From Anodontia alba (taxonomy: Eukaryota > Mollusca > Bivalvia > Lucinida > Lucinidae): a stretch of 64,000 bases of DNA. The translations under genes were made by a program, and so were the position numbers. The first letter of the stretch is position 1, and each line of letters begins with the position of its first letter. The notes beneath the pieces are model-generated. The model saw only the letters and a program-made list of their open reading frames with translations. It searched no databases and was not told the DNA's origin. Below, in pieces: positions 35,001-47,085 of this stretch. The stretch is from contig OZ024827.1 of NCBI GenBank assembly GCA_964016985.1, positions 59,850,181-59,914,180 on the forward strand, in the 5' to 3' direction.

Positions 35001-38000
35001 ATACACAACTGGCAGAAACCTACGTTCTACAAAACAGTGAAATTGACTGTATTAGATTTTTGCCAAAATGCCCGTTCAAATTGGTAAGTTGCAATCGTTT
35101 TCTATTTCTTTGTTCTGACAATAAACAGAATAGGCTCAGAGAATGTAGAAAGTAACAAGGCATTTATATTGGCAAACTTGATGCTAAACCGTGTCGTCAT
35201 TGTTTAGAACACACCCGTACAATTACTTTTAAGATTATCAAACTATTGTGCCTGTGTTCTTAATGATGACAATACGATAGTACATCAAATCTGCAAATAT
35301 CAGTACTTTCATCTTTGGAACTTATTTGTGAGCTTATTCTTTTTTTCATCAAAACAACGATAATAATAATAATAATGACTAACCGATTTTAACAGGCCCT
35401 TTATGCAAAAATCTATAGTCTTTTTCACTCTTTTGTATGACGTAGGTTTCCCGCCTTTATGACGTAGGTTTCTCGCCTTGATATATGGCATCCCTGCAAA
35501 CAGTTCAAGTCAAAAGCCACTGACGGCAGTGCTAACACTCCAAAAGTTTGGGCTGGCGGGCGCACAAACCTGCTGTTTATATTAGCTGGTTATATGACAT
35601 GTTAAGATAAAAATATGGTTGTGTTGAGGTTTTACGGTCCAGTCAACCCAATGGGGTCATGTCGAGCGCGGTCAGTTTCACCTAACCACACGTTTACTGG
35701 GTAGGCTTAATCCTCTAAGCGGTTAACCAGTATTGTGCACATTTCTTTCGCCAGAAACTGGCAACTGCCCTTAAGTGGGAGAATGACCGTAGAAAATATT
35801 TCATGATCAATCTCCACGAAAGAATGTTGCCGACCTCGGCGTGGGTTCAACCCGCGACCTCCTAGTCTCCAGTCGGACAGCGCATCCAACTGAGCCACCG
35901 AGGCCGGCAAATAAAAATATGTGCATATGTGCTCGTTTTTTTTCTTTTCTATTTTTTTTTTTTTTTTTGGGTTGTTTTGTTTTGTTTGTCAAATAGTTTT
36001 GTTTTGTTTTGTTTTGTTTGTCAAATACAACAATGCGATAAGAAAGTATGAGTAATTCTTAACACGTCCTACAATGTATGAAAGACAGGAATAAACTTTA
36101 TTCATACAAAAGGTCAACGACAAAAATACCATCAACACAATCAGTTACATATGACATCTAGACAATGCGGTATATACTATATAACTACCTTAGTAAAGAA
36201 GTTCCAGCAAGTATCTCCTATACTCTGAGATCATGCTATTTTGATACACAAATGAGCCGGCGCACGATAATACCTACAAAAATGGCATGTGCGCCCAGCG
36301 AAAGCTCAGATCAGCCTGGCCATCCGCCCAGTCTGATCAGAGTGTTCGCCGTTCGCATGAAGAAAGCTTGGGCCTTTGCCTACCCACAGAGAGCACAGCA
36401 AAGACGGATGACCAGGCTGATCTGAGTCTTCGCTGGGCGCTTGGTGCACATGCCATGCTATAGGTTTTGTCATGCGCTGGTTCATTCATGCCAGATGCCC
36501 TTTTATATGCATAAGTTTGCACCTAGGTGCAAATTTACCCCTAGGGGCAAGTATACCCCTAGGGGTAAACTTGTCATGTAAACGCATTTGCCCCTAGGGG
36601 CAAAATTTACCCACGTGGGTAAAATACCCCTGCTCAAGGGTAGGGGCAAATATATATTTGCCCCTAGGGGTATTTTACCCCTAGGGGTAAATTTCGTCAT
36701 GTAAACACACGGTTTAATTTACCCATAGGGGTAAATTTTGAAAATATGTTTGGAATGCCGCAAAATACATGCATACAATGTTTATTTTGCATAAATTTTA
36801 TTTGATTATTGACTTGATGTCTGCAGATATACTTGTACCAATTTATATTTGCAAGTTGTGGTCAGCAGTTAGAGTTACTTGACAAGAATAATATTATGCT
36901 AGCAGTTAGGAATACTTATTCAAGGCAAATATGATTTATATTTTAATACTATGGTGCTGATCAAGTAACACACTCTTGTGCTGATCAAAAATTAAATAAT
37001 AACATCAGGAAAGTTTTCACAGTAGGTATTTTTAACCAATTTGAATGACTAAAACTAATTCCCATTTCTTAACGCTTTTCGTGGAGGGTAAATTTTTTAG
37101 CAGATAACAACTTGAAATATTTTCTTATTATTACCAGAAAATAGGCTTTGACATTTCATGAAAATGGTGTCATTTCTTATTTCTGGAAAAACGGAAAAAA
37201 GGGAACTACTACCAATTTGGCATCTGTTAATTTAGCCCAGAGAGCCAGAGAGTGGTAAAGGTTAATGACTAAGCAAAAATTACAGGCTACAGAAATGTCA
37301 GATATAAAAAAAATGGTACCAGATCAGACTGTATATCTGTTCAACAACCTCTGCACAGTCTGATCATGGTCGCAGGTACTCATACACGGCATTTCAACAG
37401 GTCAGTATGTGACAATCACTTGAGTACAGCCACTAGCACTGCAAGTGGATTGCAATGATAATGGACAGTCATTACCAATGTCCTGTGAATTAGTTTATCT
37501 TTATATGTAGAGTCCCATCTGTAAGTAGCAAATACCCTGACCAGACTGTGCAGATCTATGGGCTTGTCACCAGAATTGAGTTCCCTGTTAGTCCCCGTTT
37601 CAGGTCCTATGCCAATTAAAATTCAACATTTTCATACAGTCTGACCTGAATTATAAAAAGCGATATGAAATAATTAATTTTTTATGTGTTATTGTTTTCT
37701 TTTTTTCTTGATTATTACCATTTAGTTCTGTTGATTAATGCTTGTTTCACATCTAGAGCACATAGCTGATGAGTAGAAAAATGTAAACATGTCACTCCAA
37801 AAAGAAACTAACTTTATTACATATTTACATATGTGACCTGCATACACGCAGAGGGGCCTGCACATCTGGTCATAATCAGGGTCTACATTGTTTTCACAGA
37901 CCCAGCAGATGCACAAGATGACTTGGGTGTACCACCTTGTTCGCATATGTCATAAGGTCAGTTTCTATTCGGAGCGCCTCAAATAATAATGGGGTCAGCC

Positions 38001-39352
38001 TGCAGGCTGATGAACATACATATGCACCTGTGCACAGCATGTACATTGCTTGTATTGGGGTTTAACGACACGTCAGCCCTTGTGGGTCATTTTGTGTCGT
38101 CTTCTTGAGAAAGGGAGAAAAGAGATAGAAGAAATATTAGAGAAGATGAAGGTGTGTGTGTGGGGTGGGGGGCGGGGGGTGGAGGGTGGACAAAAGCTAC
38201 AGGACACCTTCGCCTCACCTAACCACCCGCATCAGTACATGTACAGTATGGTGGCATAATTACTTTGTTTACAGAAGTAAAGTAGGGATTATTATATTAC
38301 TGACCACCAAATAATACTTTTTCTTTCAACAAAACTTTCTTTCCCTTCTTATTGCAGCAAATTGCCTCTGAAGCTTTTTCATATAATTCATTTTTGATAA
38401 TGCAGATTAACACTAAGCACCTGGGTAAAATTTTCATCAGACGACATTTTGATTTTTTTTTTTTTTTCTTGTTATTTTTCACAGGATACAGTATTTGATA
38501 TCTTATGCAGATTGTCTCCAATGGAGACAATTTGCATGAAATGTCAAATCCAGATCTCTGGGAAACTAAGAAAAATATCATCAATTTGTCATCTGCTAAA
38601 CATTCTCAGAGAGTGGTTAAGGTTATAGAAACAATGCTGCTATTATAGATAGAAAGGTTTTTAAATAAAAAGAAAATTATTTGCGCCTTCTTCCTAAAAC
38701 ACATATAAACGCAACCGTTTACCCATAGGGGTATTTAACAAGGTGGGGCAAATATTTACCCTAGGGGTATATTTACCCCTAGGGGTAAACTTAATGCATA
38801 TAAACGGGGGCTAGAGACACTTATTATTGTTCAAGTCATATATGTTGCCACTGGCATGTAACCTTTACATTTCTCTGGTTTAATTGAGCAGACGACAAAT
38901 TGATATTTTTCGTATTTTCCGTGGAGACAATTTGCATGAAATTTCAAAACCTATTTTCTCATGTTATATACAGGGTGTTCAATTATTTTAAGTATCATGT
39001 TTACTATGTTTCCATAAATAGCTTTTGTGAACTTGAAAAATTAAGATTAGAGCAAGAAAAATTTAAAATTGAACAAGAAAGACAAATGCAGATAGAAAGG
39101 GAAAAATTGAAATTTGATTCAGAAGAAAAAGAAAGAGAGAGACAATATAATTTAAGAATGAAAAAATTAGAAATAAACTTTGCTAAAAGTGAATTCTGTC
39201 ATGCAGCTTTAACATTTCTAGGACATGTTGTGGGTCATGGTCAGGTTAAACCTATAGAAGCTAAAGTTGACGCTATTTCAGATTTTCCGGTGCCCACATG
39301 CAAAAGACAATTGATTATGTTTCTTGGTATGGCCGTTTTTTTTTTTGTTGTT

Positions 39353-39388
<36 letters not shown>

Positions 39389-42300
39389 TTTTTTTGTTGT
39401 TTTTTTTTTCAGAAAATTCTGTAATAATTTTTCTGTCATTGCTGAGCCACTGACTAATTTACTTAGTAAACGAATGAGGTTTAAGTGGACCAGTGATTGT
39501 CAGAATGCCTTGGATAAACTGAAAGCCATCCTGAGAAGTGAGCCAGTTCTCTTGGCACCAAATTTTAATAAAGAATTTAAGCTAGCAGTAAATGCGAGTG
39601 ATGTTGGAGCGGGTGGTGTATTGCTGCAAGAGGATGACAATGGTGTGGAACATCCTGTTTGTTACTTTTTCAAAAAGTTTAACAAACATCAAAAGAATTA
39701 TTCTACAGTAGAGAAAGAATGTTTGTCACTCATTCTTGTTCTTCTACATTTTGAAGTTTATCTAACTTCTTCATCCTCACCTATTGTTGTTTTCAGCGAT
39801 CACAATCCACTGACTTTCATCCATAAGATGAAAAACAAGAATCAGAGGTTGCTCAGATGGAGCCTGTTGTTACAGGAATACAATCTTGACATCAGGCATA
39901 TCAAAGGAAAAGATAATATTATTCCTGATGCCTTGTCTAGAGCATGATGTCTTGATCTGTGGTTTCCTGTAACTTGCTGTATATAAGATAATAATTGCCT
40001 TTATCAGTATTTTATTTTATGATAATTTTATGGCAAAAGAAAGCTTTATTAGATAAATCTTTCTTTTCCTTGAAGAGGGGAAGTGTTATATACAGGGTGT
40101 TCAGTTATTTTAAGCATCATTTTACTATGTTTCCATAAATAGCTTTATTTGCAATTTTTCCAAAAATAACTTTCTAGAACAACACGTTTACAATAGCATC
40201 ATGCTTATGTTCTTGATTCTAGATTGAGTTATTTTTGGCATGTCATAGAAAATTTAGAAGTTTCTTGACTGCAACTAGAAAATAAGAGATGCCTGTAGTA
40301 AATTCTTTTTCTAGAACGTTCTTTGATATTATATAAGGAGAAAAGATTTTCATATGGGCATCTTTGTGTACTTTCACTGGAAATTATTCTATACTGGATT
40401 ACTTTAATATTTTAATTAATCTGGACTTAAATTCTGAATTCAGGAAGTTTAAATTGTGGGATCAGAAACTGTTATTCAAAGGATTTTTTTATAAATTCTC
40501 GTGGATTATTTCAGAGGGACTTTGTGACATAAACTTGAAAGGTACTGTTTACTTACATTCTTTTGTTTTGAATCTTGTCTTATTTTTTTGTGATTAAATA
40601 TTGTTAATAATTTAAAGCTTGTTGCTGGTTTCAGTTTCATTTCTTTCTCGTAACGCCTGGCTCATAACACCGGAAATAATAATAAAAAAACTATTGCAAT
40701 ATTTCATCTGCTGAAATTTTACCAAGAATGCTAAAGTTAATAACAAGAAGCCAACACCTTACCTGCATCGGGCAAAGTCACTGGAGCGCGAAATCTAGGT
40801 TAGGGCAGAGGATCATAGTGCGTGCATAAAAAAGTATGTCGAAGACGAATACTATGCAAGGTTTGACACTTGCAGCTATCATCGCTTCAGAGAAATGCAC
40901 TTTAAATAGACTTGGCGTGAAATCATGACAAAGTCACAGGAACGCAAAATCTAGGTCAATGGCACCGGGCCATAGTGCGTTCTTAAAGAGTATATATGCA
41001 AGGATTTACATTCGCAGCTATCACCTCTTCACAGAAAAATGCTTTAATGCTGATTCGACGTAAAATCATGACAAATCACACAAGCGCGTAATCTAGGTCA
41101 AGGGCACTTTCTCATAGTGTGTGCTTAAAAAGTATGTAGAAGACAATTACTAGCTATCACCGCTTCACAGAAACACACTTCAATGCTAGACTCGACGGGA
41201 AATAATGACAAAGTCACTCGAGCTTAATCTAGGTCAAGGGCACCGAGTCATAGTGGGTGCTTGAAGAGTATGCCTATGACAATTACTATACAAGGTTTGA
41301 CGCTCGCAGCTATCACAACTTCAGAGAAAAGCACTGACTCGACTTAAAATCATGACAAAGCCACTGTTGTGCGAAATCTGGGTCAAAGACAACGGGTCAT
41401 ATTGCGTGCTTGAAGATTATGTCGAGGACAATTACTATGCAAGGATTGACACTCGCAGTAATCATTGCTTCACAGAAACACGCTTTAATGATAGATTCAA
41501 TGTAAAATCATGACAAAAATCATTCAAGCGCGAAATCTAGGTCAAGGGCACCATTAGTGCGTCCTTCAAGCGTATGTCGAGGACAATTACTATGCAAGGT
41601 TTGACACTCGCAGCTTTCACCGCTTCACAGAAACAAACTGTATCACTATACTCGACTAAAATAATGACAAAGTCACTCGAGCTTGTACTCTAGATAAAGG
41701 GCACCGGGCCATGGTGGGTGCTTGAAGAGTATGTCAATGACAATTACTATATATTTTTGACACTCGCAGCTATCACAGCTTCAGAGAAACGCACTTTGAT
41801 GTTTGACTCGACATAAAATCATGACAAAGCCACTGGGATGCGAAATCTATGTCAACTGCACTGGATCATAGTGCATGCTTGAAAGTGATGTAGAGGACAA
41901 TTATGCAAGGTCTGACACTCGCAGCTATCACTGTTGCAGAGAATGGCACTTTAATGCTAGTTTTGACGTAAAATCATGACAAAGTCACTCGAGCGCGATA
42001 TCTAGGTCAAGGGCACAGGGTCATAGTGCTTGCTTGAAAAGTATGTCGAGGGCAATTACTGTGCAAGGTTTGACACTTGCAGCTATCATCGTTTCAGAGA
42101 AACGCACTTAAATGCTATACTCAACGTAAAATCATTACAAAGCCACTGGAGCGCGAAATCTAGGTCAATGGCATTAGGTCATAGTGCATGCTTCAAGGCG
42201 ATGTCTAGAACAATAACTATGCAAGGTTTTACTATCAAAGCTACAGAGAAACGCACTTTATGATGTTAGACCCGACTAAAATTATGACAAAATCACTCGA

Positions 42301-45300
42301 GAGTGAAATATTGGTCAAACACACCGGGTCATACTGAGTGCTTGAAGAGTATGTCGAGGACAATTACTTTGCAAGGTTTGACACTAGCAGCTATCAGAGA
42401 AATGCATTCAAATGCTAGACAGGGCGTAAATAATGCTAGACTGGACGTAAAATAACGAAAAAGTCACACAAGCTAAAAATTTAGGTCAATGGCTTCATTC
42501 ATTGTGCGTGCTTGACGAGTATATCGAGGACAATTACTTTGCAAGGTTTGTTTAACAGAAATCCACTTAATTGCTAGACTCGACATAAATTTTTGACAGA
42601 CAGACGGTCGGACGAACGTATGGAAATTCGAACTCCTATTCGCACCCTGCTACAAGGAGGTGCGAAAAAAAAATGCTGACGCTTTGCGTCCGAAGAAAGG
42701 ATCTACCAAAATTAACAAAAAGAATTTAAAATATATATGTGATAAAACAAAGAAGGCCATAACAGTTTTATGCAACCTTTTATGTCCGTGGAGTTCAGGC
42801 TGTGTCTTAGCTGTTCATCAACACAAGAGTAACATGTGTGTCGCGTAATATAACAAAACCATCCGAAATGCATATGCCTAATGTAAATCGAGCACATGTC
42901 CAGTACGGTCGCTTAATTCCAGATTGGTCAGGTATCACCTTTAAAAGACGTTTGTGCATATATTACGAGTATTATCACTTTAAACCTTTGTACATATCAT
43001 TTATTCATTTATTCACATGTGTATTATCGCTTTTAATATAGTTATGCATATTATTATGATTATTATCACCTTAAAACCCATTTATGCATATTATACATAT
43101 GATCGCGTTTAAAACCAATTTCTGCATCGTAATATCGCTTTTAAAAACCATTATTGCATAAAAAGCAGTGTCGCACGTTATTAACAGCCGTGCATTAACC
43201 GGCGAAAAGCTGTGTATTAACAAGGCAATTCACGCGCTGTTAATGCACGGATACGCAACTGTCAATATGATCGTACCGGGGGCCACAGATTCGCTGCCGT
43301 TACGAGATGTGTACTGCCCGGCCCTAGAACGTGCATAGTCTGTGGAAATTACGTTCGCGAGACATCGGTGAAAAGGCGTAACAAAATAAAGCAAGAAATA
43401 ATGCGAAATGTAGCAAATGTTTTCAGTTTTTATGCAATAATAGCGATCAAACATGGTTTTTCAATGCATTAACATTCGCCAGGTCCCTTGGGAGGTGTTG
43501 AAAACCGCAGCCTTCGGCCTCGGTTTTCAACACCTCCCACGGGACCTGCCGAATGTTAATGTATGAAAAACCATGTTTGATCCCTATATTTATGAATAAT
43601 GTCCCACAAAGTTGATTTTAGAAGACAGTGTAGACTCCGATCGGTAGCCGCAGAACGCGGTATATGCTCAGGAACTGCACTTTTGTGCGGCTGAAACACA
43701 TGGAAACTACCAATTTTTTAGAATACCCTTAACTACTAAATGGCTTTGTCTGACCTTCAAAATGTAAGAACAGAGTTAAAATCTATCTGACGCAAAATGT
43801 ATTTTGATCTGCACCTGCCCTGGTCCATCTGTGTTGGTATGGAGTCTGACTTCAGGGGAGTGGATACATTCTGTAAAATTCTCGTCAATTTCCGGCGAGG
43901 AGGAGAGCTTTGCGACTTCCTGTTTGCTTTAATGTGCACTAAGACCCTTCTGAAAGGGCGTGACAGTGAAAGGACAACATTGGCTCCGAATTCTTTCTTA
44001 TTACAGTGTACCCTTGAAATAAGGGAGCAAAACAATTGACCTGTCCTCTAGTTGTGTATTAATTCCCCTTAAGCACATCACGAAAACACGCCTATATAAT
44101 TTTGACTCCCTTCAACCCCACTTTTATACAGTGAACCCTCGTTACAAAGATAAAATTTGTTCCCAAAGATGTTACCGTTATAATGAATTTGCTGTTGTAA
44201 AGAATCCTTAACGGACATAATGTTATGTAAAGAATTGGTATTGTTTTGTTCCTTTTTTCTCACAGAACATATGTTTTTGGATATTTGTTAAATTCGCATC
44301 GCTGAGGCAATTCTAACAAATACATGTATCCAAAACATATGTTTCTTTAAAGTATTAAATACAATATTTTTGCAAGATTTGTGACTAATTATTACCTCGT
44401 TAGCGACGGTTTTGTGACAATGAAATTGTTATTATAACGAATTTTGTCGTTTTATCGAGTGTCGGTATATAGAGGGTTGCCTTTATAGTAAAACTAGGGT
44501 TTACAGGGGTACATGTGTATACATTATTTTTCTTATTTCTGCTCAAAAACATAGATTGTGGGTACTCGTTAGAACCGCCTCGTCGAGGCGGTTCTAACGA
44601 GTAGCCACAATCTATATTTTGATCAGAAATATGAAAAATATCTGAGTTTTCTATCTGAAAACTTTCAGTTTTTGGAGGTGAAATTTTCTATATATTTAAA
44701 TAGGCGTGTATTTGTAATGATATGGAGTTTGCATTGCCCGAAGACAGTTTTCTCATGCTGTGGTCTGTCCAGTGATGGTCCTGGCCAGGCTGCGAGGGCG
44801 TTCAATCAGGGAAATGTTTGCTAGCTACACTGTAGTGACGGCTTACATTATTGGCGAACAACTTGGTCTTGAAGCGTCTGAAATAGTAGAACCTGTTCTG
44901 TTTGCTTTCTTTCACCAGAGATAGGTACTGCTTCTCCGCTTCATACCCGAATGACTCGAAGTCTTTCTTCTCGTTCAACAGTAAGCAGGTTGGGGTTCTT
45001 GAAATAAAATTATGATAGACGTTAATGAGTTGAATTGTGGGAACAGAAGCCATATGGAATATAACCGATCAACAAAGGCCTATAGTCCTGTTCACAGTCG
45101 TAATTTACACATACTATCTGCTGTATCTACATTTAGAAAATAATGTATATTAATCTAAGTTTGTTTTTGTATTACTATACTAATCAACTCTTTCCAAGTA
45201 TTGAACACGGCCACTGTTTACGTACAATGTCATCAGCTTTAGGCTTGGGTGTGGATATTCGAAAATAATAAAATGGCAAGGTTACAACGTCAAAAAGTGC

Positions 45301-47050
45301 CACGTAAATAGTTGGATGACTTCTGTTACCAGGAAAGTATGAAGAAATAAAATTATATTCATGTATTTTTCTTTTGTCAACAAGTGGCTCAATTTTCATT
45401 GAGAACATGTTTTGCATAAGAACCTGAAATACACGTCCACACAAATCATAAATTAGACTGCAGATCAGTCTGCGCATGGAACATGTACCTTACATCAAAG
45501 CCTTCGTTACCCGCTTACAGGCTCAAAGGGTATTGTAGACTGTGTTCCCAAAAATAGGTGGTTTACAACATTGCATGAAAATATGCCTATATAATTTTGA
45601 CCCGCTTAAACCCTACTTTTATATAGTAAAACTTGGGTTTACAGGGGTATACATTATTTTTCATATTTCTGCTTAAAATATAGATTGTGGGTACTCGTTA
45701 GAACCGCTTCGCCGAGGCGGTTCTAACGGGTACCCACAATCTATGTTGTGAGCAGAAATATGAAAAATATCAGAATTTTTTTATCTGAAAATTTTCATTT
45801 TTTGGTGGTAAAATTTTCAGTAAATTTGAATAGGTATATTTTTGTAATGTAACACGAAAATGAATAAATGCACAGACTGCTATTACTTTACCCATATAAT
45901 CAATACGACAGCCACGTCATGAGAAAAGGTACATTCGGAACAAATGCGGCCAGCGAAGGTCCAGATCAGACTGCACAGTTTGACCAAGGTCTTCGCTGTT
46001 CGCTGACAGCATCATTGGATACTTTAGAATGTGTTCGCTGTATAGCAAATGCCATTGTTTGACTGCTCGGCTTTCCCGGCTGTTCTAGATATTTACTACT
46101 CTCAAACAACTCTGATACCATTTTATGGCGCAACCCACACATTTTCCCCAATAAACATTTTAATTTTAAGCTCAGGTGCTGACATTGCCCGTGTCCACAT
46201 ATAGCCTCTCTCGGGTTGTTGCTGAATTGTTTTAAATCTTGCATTTTGATTAACATTTCTGATTAAATCTGGCAGGAAAATTCCAGCTGAGTTATAATTA
46301 AATGATGCGCAACGCACGAAAAAGGCTTTATTTTGCGGACAACGTAGGACCAGATCAGCTTGCGCATCTGTACAGTCTCATCTGGGCATTTTCTGTTCGT
46401 CGACATATACCACCGTGTCCACTGATTCTGTAAGCGGACAATGAAGGCCCTAATCATACTGCGCTTATGCCCAAGCTGATCAGGGCCTGTATTGTCCGCA
46501 AATTGAATAATAGCCCTTTTCGTGCGTTGCGCATCTTTAATAGATTTGTACAAGAGCACATAAATGAATAGTAACTTTTTAGCTGTTTTTGGAGATTTAT
46601 GTTCGTAAGAAAAATAGTAAGAAAGACGTCCTGCAAGTGCCAGAATCACTGATAGTCTGTCAATGACACCAACAAAAAGAGTTAACAAACTATGACGGAT
46701 AGTACACACAAAAACCAAGTCAACGAACTTCCTTTTCCCCAAAGAGGTATTTTCAATGTCAGGCAAAACCCACCAAACACAACAACAAGACATTCACCCA
46801 TTGTAGACTGAACGAACTCCCCACACTATATATTGGAAGATTCTAATATTCATTTTAGGTATGTCAGGCTATGTGATTTAGATATTCCCAGATAAAAATG
46901 ATTGCACTATTTGCAAACAGTGAAGACCCTGATCTGACGCCGCGTTCTGTGGCGTCTGATCTGGGTCTGCACTATTTGCCAAATACCCTTTTAGGAGTCT
47001 CCAGACTACAATGGGTTAAACAAAACGTGAAACAGGAGAAAACGCGAGAA

Positions 47051-47085
<35 letters not shown>

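Noticed and set aside
35820..35908. tRNA gene on the minus strand (also at 50770-50839 and 61625-61700)
   Set aside because: A and B boxes are present, but each is joined to a conserved non-tRNA body repeated elsewhere, and the clover-leaf is imperfect. These are SINE heads.
45184..45477. 97-residue minus-strand ORF in HSPA12 intron 1
   Set aside because: No HSP70 similarity, no splice sites with fitting phase, and HSPA12 exons 1 and 2 already join correctly across it.
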